Of a stretch of DNA of 64,000 nt, positions 9,185-19,328 are shown piece by piece. The position numbers were made by a program, and so were the translations under genes. This DNA comes from Thiorhodococcus drewsii AZ1 (GTDB taxonomy: Bacteria > Pseudomonadota > Gammaproteobacteria > Chromatiales > Chromatiaceae). The stretch spans positions 235,503-299,502 of the forward strand of contig NZ_AFWT01000001.1 of NCBI RefSeq assembly GCF_000224065.1, read 5' to 3'. The notes under the pieces are model-generated. The model was given only the letters and a program-made list of their open reading frames with translations. It was not told the origin of the DNA and searched no databases. Numbering within the stretch: the stretch's first letter is position 1; every line of letters starts with the position of its first letter.

Positions 9185-10138
9185 TCAGCCTTTCGGCTCG
9201 GCGATCACGCGGTTGCGTCCTTCGGATTTGGCGCGGTAGAGCAGTTGGTCGGCGCGCTGGATCAGGGATTCCGCCGTGTCGTCGGGCACGAGTTCCGTTA
9301 CGCCGATGCTGGTCGAAATCCTGCATTCCTCTCCGCAGGGTCTCAGTGTGCCGATCTCTTTGCGCAGACGTTCTGCGGCGTCGGTCGCGGCGAGGAGCGG
9401 GGCGTCCTGCATGTAGAGAATGAATTCCTCGCCGCCGAAACGCCCGGGCAGGTCCGCGCTGCGAACCTTGGCGACCAGCAGTGCGGCGACCGCGATCAGA
9501 ACTGCGTCGCCGCCGGTATGTCCGAACCGGTCGTTGATGCTCTTGAAGTGATCGAGATCCATCATCAGCAGCGACAGTTGGCGGTTGCGCGTCTGCGCGT
9601 GATCGATGCTCTGACGTAGCCGTTCCATGAAATAACGCCGATTGGCGATTCCGGTCAGCGGATCCGTGCGCGCCAGTTTTTCTGCGCGCGCGTTGGCCAT
9701 GAGCAGATCCTGATTGGTCTTGCGCAGATCCCGCACCAGTCTCGACATCTCGATCGCGAGGTGTCCCATCCGCTCGATGATGTCGCTGTCCTCGGCGTTG
9801 GCGAGTTCGCCGATGAGCAGCGCCCCGTCTCCAAGCTGGTAGGCATGGAACAGAAAGGTTTCGCCCGATCTGCGGTCGATCAGGACGTGCGTGATCGCCG
9901 TGCGTTGAGCGATACCGGCCTCGATATCCGGCGATTCACCGCTCGTGCTGGTGAAGAAGCTTGCGACCGTTTCACCGTCGGGCCGGTTGAAGCCGGCGAA
10001 ACGTGAACGAAAGGCGATATTGGATTCTCGGATTCGGCCCTCCGCGTCCAGCTCGATGACGAGCAGGCGACCGGAGCTCATCACGTGGCGCTTCAGCGCC
10101 CACAAAAGATCCTTCTCGTGAGCATGGTCGAGATTCAT
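9185..10138 (-). CDS. Diguanylate cyclase with PAS-like sensor region
   Basis: A 317-residue soluble protein that should make cyclic di-GMP from GTP. The N-terminal part (about 1-115) looks PAS-like (LLVIELDAEGRIRESNIAFR). A coiled-coil helix around 125-150 precedes the GGDEF domain (about 155-317), which has the active site GGEEF and an RSAD product-inhibition I-site five residues before it, so it is likely active and feedback-controlled. It has no membrane segment. Its ATG overlaps the stop of the upstream B12-binding gene (ATGA), a strong sign of translational coupling and joint function. Confidence 0.92.
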   Translation of the reverse strand: MNLDHAHEKDLLWALKRHVMSSGRLLVIELDAEGRIRESNIAFRSRFAGFNRPDGETVASFFTSTSGESPDIEAGIAQRTAITHVLIDRRSGETFLFHAYQLGDGALLIGELANAEDSDIIERMGHLAIEMSRLVRDLRKTNQDLLMANARAEKLARTDPLTGIANRRYFMERLRQSIDHAQTRNRQLSLLMMDLDHFKSINDRFGHTGGDAVLIAVAALLVAKVRSADLPGRFGGEEFILYMQDAPLLAATDAAERLRKEIGTLRPCGEECRISTSIGVTELVPDDTAESLIQRADQLLYRAKSEGRNRVIAEPKG

Positions 10139-11274
10139 GCGGCGGAGGGCAGGGTGCGAGCCCAGTCGACAGCCGACTCGCAGTCCGGGAGTGAAAGGTC
10201 GGCGCCGAGCCATTCGGCCAGTGACGGTGCCGTGAGCAAGGCGCGGCCCCCGACCAGGATGTGGGTGTTCGAGTCCGCCGGGAGCGACGCGCGCAGAGTC
10301 TCGATGACCTTGCGTGCGATCGGAACGTTGCTGGGCAGGCTGATCGACAGGGCAACGAAGCGCGGGGAGACGCGCCGAGCCGCCTCGGTGATGCCCTCCA
10401 GCGTGGTGTCGCCCGGGAGCAGGGTGACGTTCCAGCCATCCAATTCGAGACAGGCCGAGACCATCCAAGCGCCCAGTTCATGGAACTCGTTGGTGACGGG
10501 GGCAACGATCGCCTCGCCTCGGTGGGCCGCCGGGAAGGGCTGGGCGTAATAGAGGGTCGATAGCATCAGATAGGCTGTGGATGTTGCCTGGTGCTCCATG
10601 GCAATGGAGACGTCGCCGTTCTCCCAGCGCTCGCCGATCTCGAACATTGCGGGGTAGACGATGTATTGGAGCAATTTGGGAAAAGGCAAGCCGTTGTCCA
10701 GCAGACGATGGCAGTGCTCCAGTGCGTTGAGGTAATCGCCCGCGATCAATGATTCGAGAATCGCGGCATAGGCCTCGTGCAATTCCTGCGGAATTCCTGG
10801 TCCTTCGATGCGATAGGCCTCGGCGGCATGGATGATGTCTTGATGCGCACCGAGTATCCAGTCGTAGAGGTCGAGCAGGCAATGGGCCTCAAGCGCGGGC
10901 AATTGCGCCTGAATCGCTTCCTTCCAGGCCAGGTTCCGGGCGAGGAAATATTCGTAGGGAACGCCTTGCCCATGGTAGGCGTGGTAGGACCAGGACAGAA
11001 CCTTGGCCAGGAGTTTGAAATCGTTCGTGCGAAGGATTCCCGCAATGAGCGCGGCGTGATTGCGGTGGTTGATTTCGAGCAGACGGAAGGGATTGCCGTT
11101 GAGAAAAGCGGCGATCTTCGGGTGGTGTGCCAGCCGGCTCGAAACCTGAGAGGCCAGTGCATCGGCGCGTTCGGCGTAAAGTTGCGCGGCGACCGGTGGA
11201 CACGGGATCAGGGCCGCGATTCTGTTGGTGAGCGCGTTGGTCCGATCGGTGTTGATCGAGTTTTGAGTGGGCAT
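10135..11274 (-). CDS. Cobalamin-binding regulator with MetH-like cap domain
   Basis: A 379-residue protein. The N-terminal ~160 residues are helical and not recognised. Residues about 165-245 are a MetH-like helical cap containing W217 and E227-H228, that is Wx9EH, the motif of light-sensing B12 proteins such as CarH. Residues about 250-375 are a B12-binding Rossmann domain with E263-x-H265-x-x-G268, a variant of DxHxxG in which His supplies the lower cobalt ligand. No enzyme domain is attached. It is followed with a 4-base overlap by a diguanylate cyclase, suggesting it senses B12 or light and controls c-di-GMP. That function is inferred. Confidence 0.85.
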   Translation of the reverse strand: MPTQNSINTDRTNALTNRIAALIPCPPVAAQLYAERADALASQVSSRLAHHPKIAAFLNGNPFRLLEINHRNHAALIAGILRTNDFKLLAKVLSWSYHAYHGQGVPYEYFLARNLAWKEAIQAQLPALEAHCLLDLYDWILGAHQDIIHAAEAYRIEGPGIPQELHEAYAAILESLIAGDYLNALEHCHRLLDNGLPFPKLLQYIVYPAMFEIGERWENGDVSIAMEHQATSTAYLMLSTLYYAQPFPAAHRGEAIVAPVTNEFHELGAWMVSACLELDGWNVTLLPGDTTLEGITEAARRVSPRFVALSISLPSNVPIARKVIETLRASLPADSNTHILVGGRALLTAPSLAEWLGADLSLPDCESAVDWARTLPSAA

Positions 11275-11712
11275 CGTAAACGCGGATCATACAGATGAGA
11301 GTTCATATGGGATCCCTCCAGCGGCGTGTCACGACGGCGCGACTACTGCGCAGCTCAATCCATTCGTTTCGTTTTGGCACATCCTGATGTCGCGGACCGG
11401 ATGTCGGTCGAGCCAGCGGCATGATCCTTCCACGATCGGCTTCAAGTTTCGTTGCCGTGAGCGACCGCCAGCTTGCAATTATGCGCCGAGTTGTCGGATC
11501 GCCAAAACCGTTGGTCCTATCATCCGGTTCCAACGGCGTCTTCCCGATGGTGCGAGGAATAGGCTGTTGTCCATGCTGGGAGGCTGGCTGGGATCCCCAA
11601 GTTGCAGTGGGCCACAGCGCCGCGAGGATAACGCAAGCCACTCCGGGCATGTTCTGTCCGGGAAACGCCGACGTACGTCGGCGATCCCAGGTTACATCCA
11701 ATTTTTCGGCGA
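11275..11712. other. 438-base gene-free stretch with an 18-base palindrome
   Basis: Lies between the B12-binding gene and thiC. No frame has plausible coding features. It contains a perfect palindrome, cgccgacgtacgtcggcg (11666-11683), which could be a protein site or a weak transcription stop for thiC. The start of the stretch should hold the promoter of the leftward B12 gene, though I could not assign boxes. Confidence 0.4.
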
Positions 11713-13614
<1,902 letters not shown>

Positions 13615-13814
13615 TCAATAACGAATCGGGCGCGTCATGGCGCCAGGGGCCCATCGGTGGCTCGTTAACTGCCGGATGTCGGGGCGGAGGCCAGGCGCGG
13701 CGAGCGGGCGGGGGAGAGTCGATCGGGCGGAACGCGCGAGGATGGCGGGGACGATGCCGTGCGGTCCGGCAACGATATGTCCCGCGATCCCGATCATCTG
13801 GGATGCGCGTCCGT

Positions 13815-13968
13815 CTGCTTTCCTGCGCCAGCATGACCCGGATCAGGTTCGAAGGGTCTTCTCTCAGCCCTGTATCGGTGCGCCTTCTCGCGAAAGGGTC
13901 GGCTGAACGTGGAATGTTCCGCCACCGACCATCCGCTGATGGCGGGTCGACACGGACACCCCCAGCAG
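13815..13968 (-). promoter_or_regulatory. TPP (THI-element) riboswitch upstream of thiC
   Basis: Read on the minus strand, the region has the P1 pairing ctgct/agcag, ggggtg near the 5' side, the conserved ctgaga, accctt, gaacctgatccgggtcatgc and gcgcaggaaag blocks in the correct order. There is a long P3 arm between the first and second blocks. It sits about 210 bases before the thiC start, which leaves room for an expression platform. It senses thiamine pyrophosphate. Confidence 0.95.
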
Positions 13969-14076
13969 TATGACGAGTTTTGAAACTAGCGAAAGGAGGC
14001 GGCGATTTCAACCGCAAATCGAGGCGTGTGATTTGCGAAACGGCAACGTGCACATCATGATGGGTTTGGGTGTGGC

Positions 14077-16194
14077 ATGACACTGACACAGGTTACCAAG
14101 GACATGAAACCGCCAGAGCAAGCGCAACCAGAGACGGCCATCCTCTTTCTGGGCATCGATTCCCAGCTCCTGCAGGAGCTGAAGCCCATGCTCGAGCCCA
14201 AGGGGCTGAGCCTGACGGACGTCGACGATCCAGAGGGTCTAGCCGCCCTGCGCGCCCGGATATCGCCGAGCGTTCTCGTCGTCGATCTTCCGTTCATCGG
14301 CGGGACCGAGAGACTTCCCGGCCTGATCTCCGGGTTGGTTTCGGAAGAAGGAGCCTGCCCGGTCGTGCTCTGTCTCTCCCGCCGCGAGCGTGGCGACGAC
14401 ACCTTGGAGCGCCGTTTGGCGGCCTTGCGCGCCGGGGCCGACAGTTATCTGCCGCTGCCGGCTTCCTCGCGTCGACTGGCCGACCGCATCGTGCGCCTGA
14501 GTGGTGTCTTCGACAGCCGCCGATATCGGATCTTGGTTGTCGAGCCTCAAGCCGATCAAGCGAAGAATATCGCGATCACCATCGCTGGCGCGGGCATGGA
14601 CGTGCTGGTAGTTGAGGATCCCATGAAGACCCTGGATCGGCTCCAGGCATTCCGGCCCAATCTGATTCTCATGAGTCAGGACATGCCAGCTGTCTCCGGG
14701 GCTGAACTGGCGGCCATCATCCGCGATCATGATATGTTTTTTGGGTTGCCTATCCTCTTTTTCTCCGCTGAGGACAATCTGTCGGGACAGTTGGATGCGC
14801 TTCGGGCGGGGGGCGATGGCTTCATTCCCAAACCGGTTCGTCGTCACCAACTGATCGCTGCGATCGAGCAGCGCGTGCGCGGATCTCGCTGGTTCCACGA
14901 TCGGCGCACCCTAGAGAACCGGCGCGAAAGCACCAAGGGGTTTCTGCCGCGCGATGTCTTTTTGCGCTATCTGGAGGTCTTCGTCGACTCGGGGAAGGTC
15001 GCGCGGGATGGTGTCGGGCTGGTGGTTTTGGGGCTCGATCAGCATGCGCGGGCCTTGGAGCGCCTGGGTATCGGCGGCTTCGAGCGCCTGCTGCGGCAGA
15101 TGGAGGTGATGATCGCCCAGTGCATGGGACCCGATGAGGTTGCGGCTCGGCTGGACGAGCACCGTTACGGCGTACTCGCCTCGCGTCAGCAGCTCTCGGA
15201 GATCGAGTCCTTCGCCTCGGAGCTTTGCGCGCGCCTGTCCGAGGGGCTGGGGTTTCGCGGTGGCTCGAAGCTGACGGGTGTGACCGTCAGTATCGGCGTG
15301 GGGTTGCCGACGCCACCGCTGGAGGATGCGGGGACCTTACTCGCACGTGCCGAACAGGCGCTGAAGTGGGCCGATGAGGCCGGTGGCAACCAGTTTCGGT
15401 TGTGGTCGTCCACGGGCGGGCAGGACGAGGTGCCTGGAGGCTTCGGGGTGATTCGGCGATTGGTCAATGCCGCGCTCAATCACGATGGTCTCCTGCTGCT
15501 GCATCAACCCTTGGTTCCGGTCGCCAAACAGGGCGAAGAATTCTACGAGGCCCAGTTACGGCTCAAGACCCTGGATGGTGAGCTGGTGACGCCCACGGGG
15601 TTTCTCGCCTCGGCCGAGCGCGGTGGTCTGATGGTGCGGATCGATCGTTGGGTGCTGGCTCAGGCGCTGGAGGTGATGAACCAGCATCGCGCCAGTCATC
15701 CCCGTATGCGCTTGCTGGTTCATCAGTCGGTCGAGACGCTGACCGCTCCAGACTGGTTTCCCTGGTTCCGCGAGCAGATCGTGCAGCGCAATCTGGTGCA
15801 GCTCTATCCAGTGCTTCAGTTCCAACTCGCCGATGTACGCCAGAATCGCTTGGAGGCCAAGTCGCTCATGGATCGACTGGGAACCTATGGCATCCATGCC
15901 TGTGTTGCCAACGTCATGGGCTCGCGGGAGGATCTCGCGCTCCTGCCGGGGCTTGGGGTCAAGTACGCCAAGCTCTCGATGCAAGTGCTCGCGCGGGGCG
16001 ATCAATCCGAGCTGATGGGGCTCATTCAGGGGCTGCAAGAGCGCGGGGTGATCGTCATTGTGGCCGGTATCGACGATAAGGAGAGCCTGGAGCGTGTCTG
16101 GACCTGTCGCCCGGACTTCATCCAGGGTAGCTTCATTCAGTTGCCGGGGGCGGATCTGAATTTCGACTTCAGGCGAGCGACCGCCGAGGTTTGA
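14077..16194 (+). CDS. FimX-like protein: two receiver-like domains plus degenerate GGDEF and EAL domains
   Basis: A 705-residue cytoplasmic protein. Residues about 20-140 and 148-270 are receiver-like; the first keeps an Asp in LVVDLPF, the second has Ser in its place (LILMSQDMP) but keeps the Lys (FIPKPV). The GGDEF region (about 290-440) lacks GGDEF (LDEHRYGVL), and the EAL region (about 455-700) has EAQ in YEAQLRL and lacks catalytic acidic residues. This pattern matches FimX-type c-di-GMP receptors that control type IV pili. It is likely a binding protein, not an enzyme. The start ATG at 14077 lacks a strong Shine-Dalgarno; ATG 14104 is an alternative. Confidence 0.8.
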   Translation: MTLTQVTKDMKPPEQAQPETAILFLGIDSQLLQELKPMLEPKGLSLTDVDDPEGLAALRARISPSVLVVDLPFIGGTERLPGLISGLVSEEGACPVVLCLSRRERGDDTLERRLAALRAGADSYLPLPASSRRLADRIVRLSGVFDSRRYRILVVEPQADQAKNIAITIAGAGMDVLVVEDPMKTLDRLQAFRPNLILMSQDMPAVSGAELAAIIRDHDMFFGLPILFFSAEDNLSGQLDALRAGGDGFIPKPVRRHQLIAAIEQRVRGSRWFHDRRTLENRRESTKGFLPRDVFLRYLEVFVDSGKVARDGVGLVVLGLDQHARALERLGIGGFERLLRQMEVMIAQCMGPDEVAARLDEHRYGVLASRQQLSEIESFASELCARLSEGLGFRGGSKLTGVTVSIGVGLPTPPLEDAGTLLARAEQALKWADEAGGNQFRLWSSTGGQDEVPGGFGVIRRLVNAALNHDGLLLLHQPLVPVAKQGEEFYEAQLRLKTLDGELVTPTGFLASAERGGLMVRIDRWVLAQALEVMNQHRASHPRMRLLVHQSVETLTAPDWFPWFREQIVQRNLVQLYPVLQFQLADVRQNRLEAKSLMDRLGTYGIHACVANVMGSREDLALLPGLGVKYAKLSMQVLARGDQSELMGLIQGLQERGVIVIVAGIDDKESLERVWTCRPDFIQGSFIQLPGADLNFDFRRATAEV

Positions 16195-16205
16195 GGATCG
16201 ATTCC

Positions 16206-16808
16206 ATGGATAGATCCATGATTCTCGACGGAACGGACGCCACCTCAGCGGCGCACACGGGACGGCTGGTCCTGACGCCTTCCGATCCGCATGTCTGTCC
16301 CCATGCCCCACTGTTGATCGAGGCGTTGGTCGAGGAGGGCTTCATCGGCGAACGCTTGGGCGATGAAGGGGGCGCGTCCTTTCGCACCGGGCCGGGATTC
16401 CTGAGTCTGGTGGCCTTTACCGGCTGCGCGGTTCAGATCCGCGATGTGCCGGGCTCACGAGGGCCCTTCTGTCACGTCCGCATCTCGTCCGCCTTCGAAC
16501 ATCCGCGTCTGCTGTACGGGCGCAATACGCGTGCACCGCGCTGCAATGCGTGTCGGCATCGATTGGGCGATTGGCGCGATCATGTGAGGCATTGGATGTC
16601 CCATGCGCATGCGGGCGTGACCTGTCCGAGTTGCAGGGAAACGCGTCCGCCTTGGCTGTGGGATTGGAAGCAGCAGGGTGGATTCGGACGGTTCTTCGTC
16701 CTGATCGAGGAGGTGTTCCCGGGAGAGGCGACTCCCTCCCATGCGTTGCTCGACGTCCTGACCCGCGCGAGCGGGATGGGCTGGCGTCACTTCTATGTGC
16801 AGGATTAG
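16206..16808 (+). CDS. Conserved protein with a zinc-ribbon-like motif
   Basis: A 200-residue protein of unknown function. It has a four-cysteine pattern (CNACRHR near residue 113 and CPSCRE near 141) that could bind zinc, and no signal peptide or membrane segment. I chose ATG 16206 because a gagg box lies 9 bases before it; a TTG at 16191 would overlap the FimX-like gene. It is likely co-transcribed with that gene. Its stop is followed directly by the heptad-repeat element that ends at phaC. Confidence 0.6.
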   Translation: MDRSMILDGTDATSAAHTGRLVLTPSDPHVCPHAPLLIEALVEEGFIGERLGDEGGASFRTGPGFLSLVAFTGCAVQIRDVPGSRGPFCHVRISSAFEHPRLLYGRNTRAPRCNACRHRLGDWRDHVRHWMSHAHAGVTCPSCRETRPPWLWDWKQQGGFGRFFVLIEEVFPGEATPSHALLDVLTRASGMGWRHFYVQD

Positions 16809-16810
16809 GC

Positions 16811-16838
16811 CGCCAGCCGCCAGCCGCCAGCCGCCAGC
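16811..16838. repeat. Four tandem copies of a 7-base unit (cgccagc)
   Basis: Four exact head-to-tail copies of cgccagc. The ccagc core is complementary to the gctgg core of the larger array that begins ten bases further on, so the two arrays can form the arms of one long hairpin in single-stranded DNA or RNA. Confidence 0.9.
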
Positions 16839-16847
16839 ACTATAATC

Positions 16848-16971
16848 TAGCTGGTAGCTGGTAGCTGGTAGCTGGTAGCTGGTAGCTGGTAGCTGGTAGC
16901 TGGTAGCTGGTAGCTGGTAGCTGGTAGCTGGTAGCTGGTAGCTGGTAGCTGGTAGCTGGTAGCTGGTAGCT
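16848..16971. repeat. Seventeen-plus tandem copies of a 7-base unit (tagctgg)
   Basis: A 124-base perfect array of tagctgg (17 full copies and 5 bases). It ends 3 bases from the stop codon of the leftward phaC gene and starts 40 bases after the stop of the rightward gene, so it separates two convergent genes. With a perfect 7-base period it should slip in copy number between strains. With the cgccagc copies next to it, it can fold into a long imperfect hairpin and may act as a 3' end or mRNA-protecting structure. Confidence 0.95.
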
Positions 16972-16974
16972 ACA

Positions 16975-18042
16975 TCAACCCCGTTCGTTCAGCCATTTGC
17001 CGATGGCGGGGGTGACTTCCTTCTGGGCCTTGCCGCTGACGTAGATGCCGATGTGCCCGCCGGGGAAGGCGAGTTCGGTGTAGTCCTTGGAGCTGATCAG
17101 AGACTTGAGCGGTTTGGATGCATCCGGCGGAACCAGGTGGTCCTGGAGCGCATAGATATTGAGCACCGGGCAGGTGATGTTTTTGAGGTTCACCTCCTGT
17201 CCGCCCAGCATGACGCCGCCTTCGATGAAGCCGTTCTTCTGGTAGAAATCCTTGGTGAACTGGCGGAAGGTCTCGCCGGCCTGATCCGGGCTGTCGAAGA
17301 TCCACTTTTCCATGCGCAGGAAATTCTTCACCTTGTCCGGGTCGTCCAGCAGATCGACCATGTTGACGTACTTCTGGCCGGTCAGGCTGAAGGGCTTGAG
17401 CGACAGGAAGGTCCAGTTCAGCAATTCGCCCGGGATATTGCCCATGGTGTCGACGGCCAGATCGACGTCGATGTTCTGCACCCAGGAGGACAGCATGTTG
17501 TCCGGGGTCTGGAAGTCCACTGGCGTGACCATGGTCACCAGGTTGTTCACCTTCTCCGGGTGCATGGAGGTGTACATGAGGCTGAAGGCACCACCCTGGC
17601 AGATGCCGAGGATGTTGACTTTGTCGACGTCGTGCGTCTCGCGCAGATGGTCGACGCAGCGGTCGATATAGCCGTTGATGTAGTCGTCCAGGGTCAGGGC
17701 GCTGTCGGCCTGATCCGGATAACCCCAATCGATCAGATAGACATCCTGGCCTGTTGCGAGCAACCCCTTGATGGTGGAGCGGTTCTCCTGGATGTCGGTC
17801 ATGTAGGGGCGGTTGACCAAGGCGTAGACGATCAGCAGGGGCGTTTCCTGCGTTTCGACGCCCTCGGGGGTCTCGTAGCGATAGAGGACTAGCTTGTCCT
17901 CGCTATAGACGGCTTGCTTAGGGCTGACTCCGGTGTCGATGGCCTCTGCGTTCAGCAGGTTCTCCATGCCCTGCCCGAGCTTGCGGCTGTAGTCGAACAT
18001 CTCCTGGGCGAGCCTGTCCGGTCGGATATCGATGGGTAACAT
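16975..18042 (-). CDS. phaC: Class III PHA synthase, catalytic subunit PhaC
   Basis: PhaC polymerises 3-hydroxyacyl-CoA into polyhydroxyalkanoate on the granule surface and needs PhaE. The 355-residue length and sequence match, from memory, the Allochromatium vinosum enzyme. The alpha/beta-hydrolase triad is visible as Cys148 in GICQGG, Asp301 in LQDHLVPPD and His330 in PGGHIG. I chose ATG 18042 (MLPIDIRPDRL) because that is the family start; a longer frame begins at 18093 inside the phaE-phaC spacer. It lies 56 bases downstream of phaE. Confidence 0.97.
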   Translation of the reverse strand: MLPIDIRPDRLAQEMFDYSRKLGQGMENLLNAEAIDTGVSPKQAVYSEDKLVLYRYETPEGVETQETPLLIVYALVNRPYMTDIQENRSTIKGLLATGQDVYLIDWGYPDQADSALTLDDYINGYIDRCVDHLRETHDVDKVNILGICQGGAFSLMYTSMHPEKVNNLVTMVTPVDFQTPDNMLSSWVQNIDVDLAVDTMGNIPGELLNWTFLSLKPFSLTGQKYVNMVDLLDDPDKVKNFLRMEKWIFDSPDQAGETFRQFTKDFYQKNGFIEGGVMLGGQEVNLKNITCPVLNIYALQDHLVPPDASKPLKSLISSKDYTELAFPGGHIGIYVSGKAQKEVTPAIGKWLNERG

Positions 18043-18098
18043 GTGTGTGGTCCTCGCGGTGTTCGTCTCTGTTGCGGTGCCGGATATCGCCATTCAGC

Positions 18099-19184
18099 TC
18101 ATTCGCTGGGCGTCGTCTTGGCGGTCGTCTTGCGGCGCGTGGTCGTCTTGGTGGCCGGGGCCGTGCTTTTGAGCGCCGTGGCCGGCTTTGCGGTTGCCAC
18201 CTTCGCGGGCGTCTTGCCGGCGAGTGCGTCGACCTGCTTCTCCAGCGCCCGCAGTCCCTGGGACAGCCGCTTGTTTTCGCGACGGGTCTCCTGGAGACGA
18301 TCCTGGAGGGTGCGTACCTCGCTGCGGGTGGGCATGTTCATGGCGCCGAGGTTCTCATCGACGATGAGCGCGAGGCGCTTCTTGAGGGCCATCTGAGCAT
18401 TGACCAGGCGTCCGTGGATCCGGGCGTACTCCGGGGTTGCGACCTCGTCGGCGTAGACGGATTCGCAGCAGCTCACCCAGTTGTCATAGAGTGCGCGGGC
18501 CGAGTCGATGGTCTTGCCGCTGTCGACGACGCCTTGGATGTAGTCGCCCATGCGCTCGACCGATTTCATGCCGAGCTTGGAGTAGAAGGCGCTGTATTCC
18601 TGGAGCGCGGACTGATACTCCATGGAGCTACGCATCAGCTCTTGATATTGGCCCTGTTCCTCGCGAGTGTAGCCGAGTCCGGGCGCGGAGAGCGCGCGGT
18701 CCAGATTGCCCTTGAAGCTCTCGTGCGGCATGTTGCGCAGCATGTCGCCAGGCATCGGCGACATGGAGGACACCATGCGCTGCCAGTTGTCGAGCGGCAT
18801 CTCCCAGAAGGACATCATGCGCTGTAGCGTGTTATCGCCGTCGTTCAGATTGCCCGAGAAACGCTGTTGCATGTCTTCCAGGGCCTTGGTCCAGAAGGTC
18901 ATGCCGTTGGTGGCGGAGCCGTCGTTGGACTGGGTCGAGAAGGTCTCCGCCATGCGGAAGAACGTCTTGCCTTGCTCCATCATCTTCTCCATGAACGACT
19001 TGGAGAGGTCGGGGGCTGCGGGGGCGAAGGCCTTCCACCAATGGTCGAGCGCACCCTCCCAGGGCGCGGTCATCTTGGCTTCGCCGTCGAGCCCCATCGC
19101 TTTGCGGCTCATGTCGGACCAACTGTCCCAATACTTGCGCTGGAGATCCATCCAGTCGTTGTTGAAAAAGCTGTCATTGCTCAT
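18099..19184 (-). CDS. phaE: Class III PHA synthase subunit PhaE
   Basis: PhaE is the non-catalytic partner that activates PhaC. The 361-residue protein begins MSNDSFFNNDWMDLQRKYWD, the family start, after a strong Shine-Dalgarno (gaggaggg); the frame is open much further upstream but that part overlaps phaA on the other strand and is not coding. It ends in a coiled-coil region and an Ala/Lys/Thr-rich tail resembling phasin and histone-like tails (ATAKPATALKSTAPATKTTT), a possible DNA or granule contact. It is the first gene of phaE-phaC and diverges from phaA. Confidence 0.95.
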   Translation of the reverse strand: MSNDSFFNNDWMDLQRKYWDSWSDMSRKAMGLDGEAKMTAPWEGALDHWWKAFAPAAPDLSKSFMEKMMEQGKTFFRMAETFSTQSNDGSATNGMTFWTKALEDMQQRFSGNLNDGDNTLQRMMSFWEMPLDNWQRMVSSMSPMPGDMLRNMPHESFKGNLDRALSAPGLGYTREEQGQYQELMRSSMEYQSALQEYSAFYSKLGMKSVERMGDYIQGVVDSGKTIDSARALYDNWVSCCESVYADEVATPEYARIHGRLVNAQMALKKRLALIVDENLGAMNMPTRSEVRTLQDRLQETRRENKRLSQGLRALEKQVDALAGKTPAKVATAKPATALKSTAPATKTTTRRKTTAKTTPSE

Positions 19185-19208
19185 GCTTTTGCCCTCCTCG
19201 GGTTGGTA

Positions 19209-19248
19209 TTGTGCAGACGTTAGCATGCCGATTTGTGCACTGCAACAA
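19209..19248. promoter_or_regulatory. Candidate PhaR operator between phaE and phaA
   Basis: Contains ttgtgca twice (19209-19215 and 19233-19239) and the near-palindrome ttgtgcactgcaacaa (19233-19248). The same ttgtgca/tgcacaa words occur in inverted array upstream of phaP at 27422-27452. PhaR family repressors bind TGC-rich sites at pha promoters, and phaR is encoded nearby. The link is inferred from the shared motif. Confidence 0.5.
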
Positions 19249-19328
19249 AGGTGCGTAGAATCCCGTTCAAATAGGCTTCGATCTATACTCGACCACTCCC
19301 CAATGATGCCAGAGAGGACATGCTTAAC

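Noticed and set aside
16811..16971. Possible CRISPR array
   Set aside because: The units are 7 bases and directly adjacent with no unique spacers, so it is a simple tandem repeat.
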